In this document: piece after piece, positions 1 through 5,731 of the stretch
Layout of the letters: each line of letters starts with the position of its first letter
How positions within the stretch are numbered: the stretch's first letter is position 1
DNA from: Aalborgiella sp031390045
GTDB taxonomy: Bacteria > Pseudomonadota > Gammaproteobacteria > Burkholderiales > Burkholderiaceae_C
DNA: 5,916 nt
Assembly (NCBI GenBank): GCA_031390045.1
Contig: JANMTB010000199.1
Coordinates: forward strand, 1-5,916
Direction: 5' to 3'
Translations under genes and position numbers: made by a program
Notes under the pieces: generated by a model
What the model was told of the DNA's origin: nothing
What the model saw: the letters and a program-made list of their open reading frames with translations, nothing else
The model's database searches: none

Positions 1-1
1 T

Positions 2-748
2 TTGAAATCACAAATCGACCACATCGTCGTCGTCGCTCACACGCTTGAGCAAGGCGTGGCATGGTGCGAAGCAACCTTGGGCATCACGCCTGAAACGGGG
101 GGTGAGCATCCGCAGTTTGGGACGCATAACCGCTTGTTCAAAATCGCGACGCCGACGTTTCCTTTGGTGTATTTTGAAATAATAGCCATTAAAAATAATG
201 CTACAAATAATATAGCATTTAAGTCAATAAATACGCCGGCCATTGGCCAAAATAGCACTAAAAATAGCCGTTGGTTTGATATGGATGATGCTACGCTACA
301 AGCTGCCGTTGCCAAAGAGCCGCGACTCGTGCATTTTGTCGCGCAAATGGATGACATTCAAGCGGGTCGCAACGCGCTAAAAGCCTTGGGAATTGACCGC
401 GGACCGGCTGTCGAGGCGAGCCGTCATACGCGCAAAGGCCGATTGGAGTGGAAAATCACTGTGCGTGATGATGGACAACGCCTTTTCAACGGCGCGCTGC
501 CTAGTTTGATTCAATGGGGTAAAACTGGCGCTGCCGAACCACTGCGTTTGCACCCTAGAAACACACTGCCACGCTCTGGCGTGTCGTTGCAAAGCGTAGC
601 CATCACCTCCCCCACACCTGAAAAATTGCAAGCTGCCTATAGCGCGATTGGCTTGGTTGGAGTGGCAGTTTCTGAGGGGGCGGCGAATCTGACGGTGACC
701 TTGAAAACGCCAAAAGGCTTGGTCCAGCTGCAAAGCCACGGGATTTGA
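2..748 (+). CDS. VOC/glyoxalase-like domain protein (Glyoxalase_3 type)
   Basis: Cytoplasmic protein of 248 residues in the vicinal-oxygen-chelate fold superfamily, resembling the glyoxalase-like family PF13468. Substrate and reaction are unknown. The N-terminal module opens with IDHIVVVAHTLEQGVAWCEATLG (residues 5-27 paraphrased here: IDH, then HTLEQG and CEATLG), the usual family opening. It continues with GTHNRL (40-45), FEIIAI (58-63) and RWFDMDD (90-96). A second half follows, with HFVAQMDD (111-118), LEWKITV (148-154) and LPSLIQWG (166-173), and then a last beta-rich segment from about 195. H7 and H42 could be metal ligands. The start is TTG at 2; because only one base precedes it, an upstream start outside the window cannot be excluded, but the short leader before IDH fits homologues. 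Residues about 64-89 are an AT-rich, Asn/Lys-rich expansion of a linker I recall as roughly ten residues. The lipid kinase gene follows after 10 bases. Confidence 0.82.
   Translation: MKSQIDHIVVVAHTLEQGVAWCEATLGITPETGGEHPQFGTHNRLFKIATPTFPLVYFEIIAIKNNATNNIAFKSINTPAIGQNSTKNSRWFDMDDATLQAAVAKEPRLVHFVAQMDDIQAGRNALKALGIDRGPAVEASRHTRKGRLEWKITVRDDGQRLFNGALPSLIQWGKTGAAEPLRLHPRNTLPRSGVSLQSVAITSPTPEKLQAAYSAIGLVGVAVSEGAANLTVTLKTPKGLVQLQSHGI
181..268. repeat. AT-rich, inverted-repeat-bearing segment inside the VOC gene
   Basis: This stretch is about one third G+C, against roughly half around it. It contains TAGCCATTA (183-191) facing TAATGCTA (196-203) across a 4-base A loop with one bulged base. It also contains AATGCTA (197-203) facing TAGCATT (213-219) across 9 bases, and GGCC-ATT-GGCC (238-248). 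AATAGCC occurs at both 181-187 and 263-269. The reading frame stays open through it, and it encodes a linker rich in Asn, Lys, Ile and Thr. I infer a small inserted repeat element, or local expansion, tolerated in frame. It resembles in style the short AT-rich intragenic repeats I recall from Comamonadaceae, but I cannot verify a match. Confidence 0.45.
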
Positions 749-758
749 GTCAAGTGAG

Positions 759-1706
759 TTGAGCCAAATCGTGGTCATTCTCAACCCTCATGCCGCTAGC
801 GGCAGAGCAGCGGCATTGGCAGAACCTTTACGCCTATTGTTAGAGAAACAAGCTGTACACATTCGGATGGAAATTCCAGACATAGCCGAAAAATCAAGAC
901 AGTTGATCGACGCTTTGCCTAAAAACAGCCGCGTCGTTGTTGTCGGTGGTGACGGTACTTTGAATCAACTGTTACCAAGTTTGCTGGCGGGTGCGCATAT
1001 GGTTGCTCTAGTCCCTTTTGGTAGCGGCAACGACACCGCACGAGCGTTGGGCTTGCTAGGAATGTCTTGGCAGCAAGCATTGCTTCATGGCTTGAACGGG
1101 CAAGCTAACCACGTTGACTTAGGTTTAGCGGAGTTTGAGCTTGAGGATTCCGATACAGTTGTTGGAGATTCAAAACCAATCAGCAAAAAAACCATCAGCG
1201 TGCCTTTCATCTCAAGTTTCACCACCGGTTTTGATTCTTCCGTTGGCTTGCGCGCTCTGTATGGCCCCAAGTGGTTGCGTGGTTTGCCTAAATACTTGTT
1301 GGCTACCGTGCGTGAACTGGCAAATTTACGGACTTGGGACGTACGAGTTAGTTTAGATGGCAAGCCTGTGCATTCAGGCGAAGCCTTATTTGCATCCACG
1401 CTCAACACTCGTTCCTTTGGTGGCGGCATGCCGGCTGTGCCACATGCACGCATGGAAGACGGCAAACTTGATATGTTGTTGGCTAAGCAGTTCAACGCAT
1501 TTGAAACGATTCTTATGTTGCCACGCTTGCTCATTGGCAAACATTTGAGCCACAAAAAAGTTCAAACGCAACCTTTTACTACTTTACAAATTGATGCGAA
1601 AACGCCAATTCCGCTTGCTGCCGATGGCGAGTACTTGGGTTTGGCCAAGCAAATAAAAGTAAGCGTGCTACCTAGTTGCTTAGCTGTCGTGGCTGCGACT
1701 GTTTAA
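759..1706 (+). CDS. Diacylglycerol/lipid kinase family protein (YegS/DagK-like)
   Basis: Soluble lipid kinase of 315 residues, a normal length for the YegS/DagK/BmrU group. The family uses ATP to phosphorylate diacylglycerol or related lipids at the membrane surface; the lipid used here is not predictable. The N-terminus IVVILNPHAASGRA (4-17) is the first strand and loop of the catalytic domain. GGDGTLNQ (63-70) is the signature nucleotide-binding motif, and PFGSGNDTARALGL (86-99) is the second conserved loop. The C-terminal beta domain has FGGGM (220-224), MEDGKLDML (232-240) and the ADGE turn (288-291). The segment 126-148 is a hydrophilic loop rich in acidic residues and lysine. The start is TTG at 759, chosen because it gives the exact expected N-terminus; an in-frame ATG does not precede it and the GTG at 754 meets a stop. 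No good Shine-Dalgarno is visible, so coupling to the upstream stop at 746-748 is likely. Confidence 0.93.
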   Translation: MSQIVVILNPHAASGRAAALAEPLRLLLEKQAVHIRMEIPDIAEKSRQLIDALPKNSRVVVVGGDGTLNQLLPSLLAGAHMVALVPFGSGNDTARALGLLGMSWQQALLHGLNGQANHVDLGLAEFELEDSDTVVGDSKPISKKTISVPFISSFTTGFDSSVGLRALYGPKWLRGLPKYLLATVRELANLRTWDVRVSLDGKPVHSGEALFASTLNTRSFGGGMPAVPHARMEDGKLDMLLAKQFNAFETILMLPRLLIGKHLSHKKVQTQPFTTLQIDAKTPIPLAADGEYLGLAKQIKVSVLPSCLAVVAATV

Positions 1707-1707
1707 C

Positions 1708-1725
1708 TGTCAACTTGGGTTGACA
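1708..1725. repeat. Perfect 7-bp inverted repeat between lipid kinase and phosphatase genes
   Basis: TGTCAAC (1708-1714) and GTTGACA (1719-1725) are perfect complements across the 4-base TTGG. Together they fill most of the 27-base gap, starting 2 bases after the TAA stop at 1704-1706 and ending 8 bases before the next ATG. No run of T follows, so a classical intrinsic terminator is not supported. It could be an operator dyad or an mRNA hairpin that separates expression of the two genes; the sequence alone does not decide. Confidence 0.5.
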
Positions 1726-1733
1726 ATCACGCC

Positions 1734-2420
1734 ATGGGACAACTCTATTTAATCCGCCACGGCCAAGCCTCGTTTGGCGCTGAAGACTATGACAATTTGA
1801 GCGAACTCGGCCACAAACAAGCTGAGCGCTTGGGCGCGTATTTCAAACAAAAGAATATGCTGTTTGACGCCGTCATCACCGGCACATTGCGCCGCCATAC
1901 CCAAACCTGGCAAGGCATAGCCAAAGGCGCGGGGTTTAAGCACGAGCCACTCGAATTGCCCGGATTAAACGAATACGACAGCCACGCCGTCATAGCCACC
2001 ATTCATCCAGAGAAGCTAGAAAAGCCAGACACCCCAGAAATGTATCGTCATCATTTTCGTTTGCTCAAAGACGGTCTCACGCAGTGGATGAACGGCGTCG
2101 TTAGCCCTGTGGGCATGCCAAGCTACGATGGCTTTCAGCGAGGCGTCGTCAACGCGCTTGACCATGTACGGAAAACCCATACTGCGGATAAAGAATCCGG
2201 CAAATCAGGCAATATTTTGATTGTCTCCAGCGGTGGCCCCATCTCAACAGCCGTCGGCCACATCCTAGGCACCACCCCCGAAACCACCATCGAGCTGAAC
2301 CTGCGCATCCGCAACTGCTCCATCACCGAATTCGCCTTCACCCCCAAGCGCCACATGCTGGTGACGTACAACACGCTTCCGCATTTGGAGGAGTTGCCGG
2401 ATTGGGTGACGTATGCGTGA
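1734..2420 (+). CDS. Histidine phosphatase family protein (phosphoglycerate-mutase-like)
   Basis: Cytoplasmic protein of 228 residues in histidine phosphatase branch 1. The family acts through a phospho-histidine intermediate; the substrate here is unknown. YLIRHGQASFG (5-15) carries the catalytic RHG, with H9 as the presumed nucleophile. LSELGHKQAERLG (22-34) is the usual follow-on helix. ITGTLRRHTQT (48-58) supplies the phosphate-binding arginine, R53 or R54, and LNEYD (78-82) supplies the acidic proton donor, probably E80. Where most members have HGG for the second catalytic histidine, this one reads VSSGGPI (164-170), so serine replaces it. I recall the same SSGGP form in many Burkholderiales homologues, so it is probably a subfamily trait rather than decay. 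The ATG at 1734 has no clear Shine-Dalgarno and sits 8 bases after the inverted repeat. The gene follows the lipid kinase closely and ends 6 bases from the convergent minus-strand gene. Confidence 0.9.
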   Translation: MGQLYLIRHGQASFGAEDYDNLSELGHKQAERLGAYFKQKNMLFDAVITGTLRRHTQTWQGIAKGAGFKHEPLELPGLNEYDSHAVIATIHPEKLEKPDTPEMYRHHFRLLKDGLTQWMNGVVSPVGMPSYDGFQRGVVNALDHVRKTHTADKESGKSGNILIVSSGGPISTAVGHILGTTPETTIELNLRIRNCSITEFAFTPKRHMLVTYNTLPHLEELPDWVTYA

Positions 2421-2426
2421 TGTTCT

Positions 2427-2771
2427 TTATCCCTGCCAAACGCCAAAACCTTTGGCCTGAAGCGCTATCGCCAATTCGATTTCCATAACCTGCGCTGCCT
2501 TGTACGACATGGGGTTGTACTTTTCATAAAGCGCGGGTAGCAGCTGCACGCCGTAGTCGGTAACGAAGCTGTTGGCTTGAATGCCGGCTTTGTGTTTGTC
2601 GAAGCGGGTGTCGGGGTCTAAGCCGGTCATGCCGACGTAGACGAAAGGTTTGCCCATCACGTAGTCGGGGTTGCAGCGGCGGAATTTGCCGCTGTTCCAC
2701 ACGCGGTCGTCTAGCTCGATGACGTAGACGTGGTAGTGGTGGCTTTTGGGAACACGCTTCACACTTTCCAC
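2427..2771 (-). CDS. GIY-YIG nuclease superfamily-like small protein
   Basis: From the GTG start at 2771 this is a 114-residue protein that looks like a single GIY-YIG-type domain. HVYVIELDD (about residues 14-22) stands where the GIY strand is, and FVYVGMTG (43-50) matches the YIG strand. DPDTRFDKHKAG (52-63) carries the conserved arginine (R56) and a histidine (H60). MEIELAIALQAKGFGVWQG (96-114) contributes the expected glutamate (E97 or E99) at the C-terminus. About 20 residues separate the GIY and YIG strands, longer than usual. GIY-YIG proteins cut DNA, but activity is not shown here and the canonical glycine of GIY is absent. The frame is open upstream to a TTG at 2921, and another TTG lies at 2846; both lie inside the SbtB gene and would add sequence unlike the family. 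GTG at 2762 is another candidate. None has a convincing Shine-Dalgarno. It is probably the last gene of the minus-strand operon. Confidence 0.68.
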   Translation of the reverse strand: MESVKRVPKSHHYHVYVIELDDRVWNSGKFRRCNPDYVMGKPFVYVGMTGLDPDTRFDKHKAGIQANSFVTDYGVQLLPALYEKYNPMSYKAAQVMEIELAIALQAKGFGVWQG

Positions 2772-2817
2772 GCGATAACTTTGTTGATGATTGTGCAGCA
2801 GAGAGGCTGTGTGCCGA

Positions 2818-3126
2818 TCAAAATTTCTCAGGACGTAGAATTTCAACGTCTTGCATGAAAGAGACCATGGCGTAGTTCGCGTAATAATGCGTTTGTAAAT
2901 AACTGACCACAGACTCTGCAAGTGCGCGATTACAAATCACTTCAATACGAATATTTGCAGCTTCCTTCCATGCGGCATCACGTACACCACGGCTGCCACG
3001 GCCACGGGCGTCGGTGACGGTGTATCCGCTCACGCCGAGTTTATCCAAGTCACGCAATAGAGACTCTTCCACCGCGGCTTCTGTGACCACAGTCAGCAAG
3101 GTTCGTTTTTCGTGTATCTGTGTCAT
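2818..3126 (-). CDS. sbtB: SbtB-type PII-like signalling protein
   Basis: Small cytosolic regulator of 102 residues with the ferredoxin-like PII fold. SbtB proteins form trimers, bind adenine nucleotides including cAMP, and associate with the SbtA bicarbonate transporter. The call rests on the T-loop region: GYTVTDARGRGSRGVR (34-49) closely matches the cyanobacterial SbtB pattern of a GKGSR-type basic loop, with R43 and R46 well placed to contact nucleotide phosphates. IRIEVIC (59-65) and YANYAMVSFMQDVEIL (82-97) are the later PII strands. The C-terminus stops at LRPEKF and lacks the CGPxGC redox loop of the best-studied cyanobacterial SbtB. The conserved uridylylation tyrosine context of GlnB/GlnK is also not seen, so this is not a classical nitrogen PII. 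It starts 4 bases after sbtA with a good Shine-Dalgarno, which supports the functional pairing. A general PII-like protein of another kind remains possible. Confidence 0.8.
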   Translation of the reverse strand: MTQIHEKRTLLTVVTEAAVEESLLRDLDKLGVSGYTVTDARGRGSRGVRDAAWKEAANIRIEVICNRALAESVVSYLQTHYYANYAMVSFMQDVEILRPEKF

Positions 3127-3130
3127 AGAG

Positions 3131-4063
3131 TCATCCTGAAAGCTTAGTAGCCAGCCAATAGTAAAGCGGTATGCCTACCAAAATATTAAAGGGAAAAGTG
3201 ACGCCCAGAACAGCTGCCAATGACAAGCCGGGCTTAGCTTCAGGAATCGCCAAGCGCATAGCAGCAGGCACCGCAATGTATGAGGCGCTAGCGGCCAGCG
3301 TTGCCAGAAGCGTGGTGCCACCCACAGACAGGTTCAACACCATTCCGCAGCCAAGGCCGAGCAAGGCAGATACCAATGGCATACAAACACCGAAGATGAC
3401 GATGAAGAGGCCACGCTTACGAAGCTCGGTCGTTTGCTGAGCAACAATCAGACCCATTTCTAATAGAAAAAGTGCCAACGCACCTTTGAATAAATCGTAA
3501 AATAAATTTTTGATCCGCTCCAAGCCTAAAGGTCCAGCCGCCCAACCAATGGCCATACCCCCAATGAGAAGCGTGACGCCTTTGCCCAGAAAGCTTTCAT
3601 GTGCGAGCATTTTCCAGCGGGTTTCTCTGCCGATACCGCGCGCGATAACAATGCCGACGATGATGGCAGGAACTTCCATCACGGTGAGAAAAATAGCCAA
3701 TTGCGGCTCGAAGGCAATACTGCGTGTGGTCAACCAATTGCTACCAACTGCATAAGTCGCCACGCTGACTGAGCCATAGTGCGCAGCCGTTGAAGCGGCA
3801 TCGGCTCGTCCCAAGCCACCCACAAATCGTAAGACGCCATAGGCAATGAACGTGAGCACCACACCCAATAACATTACAAGAGCGAGTTGCGGCAACAAAG
3901 GGCTCAAAGCTTGCTGTGCCAAACCTTCACCGCCTTTAAGACCGATGGTTAAAAGCAATACCAACGACAGTGACTCATAAAGAGCGGCGGGCAGTTTCAG
4001 GTCTGAGCGTAAAAGCCCCGCGGTTAAGCCGAAGATAAAGAATAAAACGACAACATCGATCAT
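3131..4063 (-). CDS. sbtA: SbtA-family sodium-dependent bicarbonate permease
   Basis: Inner-membrane protein of 310 residues, very hydrophobic throughout, with about ten likely membrane segments. It matches the sodium-dependent bicarbonate transporter family (PF05982, SbtA), which imports bicarbonate with sodium. The early segment LLLTIGLKGGEGLAQQ (36-51) corresponds to the cyanobacterial KIGLTGG region. The two pseudo-symmetric crossover stretches AAHYGSVSVATYAV (93-106) and AASASYIAVPAAMR (257-270) correspond to the substrate-binding half-helices of the two inverted repeats. FEPQLAIFLTVMEVPA (118-133) and LAIPEAKPGLSLAA (271-284) are also family-like. It is shorter than the roughly 370-residue cyanobacterial SbtA, mainly because the central cytosolic loop (about 143-160) is short. 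The ATG at 4063 follows the upstream TAG by 2 bases and has GGAAG 7 bases ahead of it. Substrate is inferred from family and from the SbtB-like partner; another anion is possible. Confidence 0.88.
   Translation of the reverse strand: MIDVVVLFFIFGLTAGLLRSDLKLPAALYESLSLVLLLTIGLKGGEGLAQQALSPLLPQLALVMLLGVVLTFIAYGVLRFVGGLGRADAASTAAHYGSVSVATYAVGSNWLTTRSIAFEPQLAIFLTVMEVPAIIVGIVIARGIGRETRWKMLAHESFLGKGVTLLIGGMAIGWAAGPLGLERIKNLFYDLFKGALALFLLEMGLIVAQQTTELRKRGLFIVIFGVCMPLVSALLGLGCGMVLNLSVGGTTLLATLAASASYIAVPAAMRLAIPEAKPGLSLAAVLGVTFPFNILVGIPLYYWLATKLSG
3134..3137 (-). promoter_or_regulatory. Shine-Dalgarno of the PII-like gene, overlapping sbtA
   Basis: On the minus strand AGGA lies 7 bases before the ATG at 3126-3124 and overlaps the last codon of sbtA and its TGA stop (3133-3131). 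The overlap suggests translational coupling between permease and regulator. Confidence 0.6.
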
Positions 4064-4065
4064 GG

Positions 4066-5688
4066 CTAGACTTCCATGTTCTTTTCTAGCTGTCGTGAAG
4101 GATGCTGCGTATGCTGCTGAATGTGTTGATATTGTCGTTGACTGAGTTGCTTCCCCGCTTTGATTTGCGGCAATGGTAGCTTGGGTATCAAACTGCGCAG
4201 CACATCCGGCCGAGCGCGTGCGCCACTGGCGATGTAGTCGGCCAGTAAAGTTTTGGTAACGAGTTGAGCGTCAAATTTCCGAACGTCGATGAGGTAAGCG
4301 TGAAGCGCATCAACCAAATTTTCAGGCGTGATGCAGCTTGTTTTTCTTCTGGTTTTGAGCGAACTTTCCCACAGCCAATCACTAAAAGCCATGAATGCCA
4401 AAAATGGTGAATCTGCATCTACTAAAAGTGCCATCGCTCCGCCAAAGCGCCCTGAATTAGCAACCAAATCCCAGTAGCGAGCCAGCCTTGCGAATCGCTG
4501 CATATCCGTAGCACTGACGACGTTTGTTTGCTGAATTTGATACGGTGGCAGGGCGTCGTAGACCATGCCGTGTTCGACCGTGTGCCGCGCTATCGGCGTG
4601 CCGCGCAGGCGCTTCAAAATACCGAGCTGGATTTCGTGCGGTTTGATGGCGAATAGGCGATCGAAGCCTTCGCCGAAGCTTTGCAAACTCTCGCCCGGTA
4701 GGCCAAAAATCAAATCGGTGTGCAAATGTGCATTTGATTCGTTGACCAGCCAGCCGAGGTTGGCCACGGTTTTGTCATTGTCTTGACGGCGGGAGATGCG
4801 TTGTTGCACTTCGACGTTGAAGCTTTGAATGCCGACCTCAAACTGCAGCACACCCGATGGGAATTGGGCGATCATGTCTTTGAGGCGATCTGGCAGGTGG
4901 TCGGGAATCACCTCAAAGTGTACGAACAAGTCTGAGCTGAGGCGATCCAAAAAGAACTGCAAAATCCGTACCGAGGCATCGATTTTGAGGTTGAAGGTTC
5001 TGTCCACAAACTTGAAATTGCGCGCACCACGGTCATAGAGCGTCTCTAATTCACCTAAAAACAGTTCCAAATCAAACGCCCAAGCGGTTTTGTCGAGTGA
5101 GCTGAGGCAAAACTCACACTTGAACGGGCAACCGCGCGAGGCTTCGACGTATAGCAAACGATGCGCCAAGTCGTCGTCGGTATACAAATCGTAGGGCAGG
5201 GTGATATCAGCCAGCGGAGGTTGTTCACCTGAGATGACTTTCATCAGCGGTTTTGGACCATGCAGGAGTGCTTGGCACAGCTTGGGAAAGCTAACATCGC
5301 CCCACCCAGTGATGACATGGTCTGACAGGTGGACAATCTCTTGCTCCAGCGTTTCATGGCTGACTTCAGGGCCACCGAGCACGATTTTGATGTCTGGCCG
5401 CAGCGTTTTGAGCAGCTTAACCAAAGCAAAGGTTTGAACCACGTTCCAGATATAAACCCCAAAACCGATGATTTTGGGGTTTATTAGCAGCAATTCAGCC
5501 GCTAATTCTTCAGTTTTGCGATTAATGGTGAATTCACACAGCGCAGCCTTAGCTTGCAAATCGCCCATATTTGCCAGCAAATAGCGCAAACCAAGTGAGG
5601 CATGGATGTACTTGGCGTTAAGCGTGCACAACACGATATCGGTTGTTAAATGAGGCAGTGAGGCAGCGGGAGCGGTGAAATCAGACAT
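4066..5688 (-). CDS. B12-binding domain radical SAM protein with DUF4080-like C-terminus
   Basis: Cytoplasmic iron-sulfur enzyme of 540 residues from the ATG at 5688. The N-terminal part (about 15-150) reads as a cobalamin-binding Rossmann-like domain: DIVLCTLNAKYIHASLGLRY at 17-36, IIGFGVYIWN at 73-82 and KIVLGGPEVSHE at 101-112. The classic DxHxxG cobalamin ligand motif is not evident. The radical SAM core starts with EASRGCPFKCEFC, giving C187, C191 and C194 in a CxxxCxxC array that binds the 4Fe-4S cluster. VDRTFN (228-233), FEVGIQS (283-289) and DLIFGLPGES (325-334) are typical of the core. The remainder resembles DUF4080 (PF13311), including LGILKRLRGTPI (355-366) and a Gln/His-rich tail. 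The family is in the methyltransferase-like B12 radical SAM class, but its substrate is unknown to me. The frame also allows TTG at 5712 (548 residues) without a Shine-Dalgarno; ATG at 5688 has AGAGGG, though set right against it. It leads the four-gene minus-strand run. Confidence 0.88.
   Translation of the reverse strand: MSDFTAPAASLPHLTTDIVLCTLNAKYIHASLGLRYLLANMGDLQAKAALCEFTINRKTEELAAELLLINPKIIGFGVYIWNVVQTFALVKLLKTLRPDIKIVLGGPEVSHETLEQEIVHLSDHVITGWGDVSFPKLCQALLHGPKPLMKVISGEQPPLADITLPYDLYTDDDLAHRLLYVEASRGCPFKCEFCLSSLDKTAWAFDLELFLGELETLYDRGARNFKFVDRTFNLKIDASVRILQFFLDRLSSDLFVHFEVIPDHLPDRLKDMIAQFPSGVLQFEVGIQSFNVEVQQRISRRQDNDKTVANLGWLVNESNAHLHTDLIFGLPGESLQSFGEGFDRLFAIKPHEIQLGILKRLRGTPIARHTVEHGMVYDALPPYQIQQTNVVSATDMQRFARLARYWDLVANSGRFGGAMALLVDADSPFLAFMAFSDWLWESSLKTRRKTSCITPENLVDALHAYLIDVRKFDAQLVTKTLLADYIASGARARPDVLRSLIPKLPLPQIKAGKQLSQRQYQHIQQHTQHPSRQLEKNMEV
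4071..4075 (-). promoter_or_regulatory. Shine-Dalgarno of sbtA inside the radical SAM gene end
   Basis: Minus-strand GGAAG lies 7 bases before the sbtA ATG (4063-4061). It is formed by the last sense codons (Met-Glu-Val) of the upstream radical SAM gene, whose TAG stop is at 4068-4066. This supports coupled translation of the two genes and the chosen sbtA start. Confidence 0.6.
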
Positions 5689-5694
5689 CCCTCT

Positions 5695-5720
5695 ATTATG
5701 ATGACAAGACAAGAAGTCAA
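5695..5720 (-). promoter_or_regulatory. Possible promoter for the minus-strand operon
   Basis: On the minus strand, TTGACT (5720-5715) and CATAAT (5700-5695) each match five of six bases of the sigma-70 consensus hexamers, but only 14 bases separate them, shorter than the preferred 17. Transcription would begin almost at the ATG at 5688, giving a nearly leaderless message. It sits in the 50-base divergent gap, where a promoter is expected, but the match is weak. Confidence 0.25.
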
Positions 5721-5727
5721 AACGGAC

Positions 5728-5731
5728 GGAG
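5728..5731 (+). promoter_or_regulatory. Shine-Dalgarno of the right-edge partial gene
   Basis: GGAG lies 7 bases upstream of the ATG at 5739. It is the strongest ribosome-binding signal among the plus-strand genes here and is the main support for calling the edge-truncated frame a gene. Confidence 0.5.

Noticed and set aside
181..269. AATAGCC at both ends of the AT-rich segment as a target-site duplication
   Set aside because: The copies are 82 bases apart, which is not a multiple of three, and other AATAGC copies occur inside, so a simple insertion with a 7-bp duplication does not explain the preserved reading frame.
37..357. Minus-strand frame with a hydrophobic, membrane-like stretch opposite the AT-rich segment
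   Set aside because: The hydrophobic run is the reverse reading of the AT-rich insertion (Asn/Lys codons read as Phe/Leu/Ile); no start signal or family match supports it.
377..784. Minus-strand open frame of 135 codons opposite the VOC gene
   Set aside because: Composition is Arg/Ser/Gln-rich without motifs, and the opposite strand carries the family-like protein.
1085..1555. Minus-strand open frame of 156 codons antisense to the lipid kinase gene
   Set aside because: It lies wholly opposite a gene with clear catalytic motifs, shows no recognisable domain, and is best explained as a shadow frame.
1720..1748. TTGACA resembling a -35 box before the phosphatase gene
   Set aside because: A properly spaced -10 would fall inside the coding region after the ATG at 1734 and the sequence there is a poor match; the TTGACA is part of the inverted repeat.
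2135..2446. Minus-strand frame of 103 codons opposite the phosphatase gene
   Set aside because: It overlaps the conserved C-terminal half of the phosphatase and has no recognisable features.
2442..2456. GCCAAA-ACC-TTTGGC hairpin near the convergent gene ends
   Set aside because: It is a perfect 6-bp stem but lies in the coding end of the GIY-YIG-like gene and has no T run after it on either strand, so it is not supported as a terminator.
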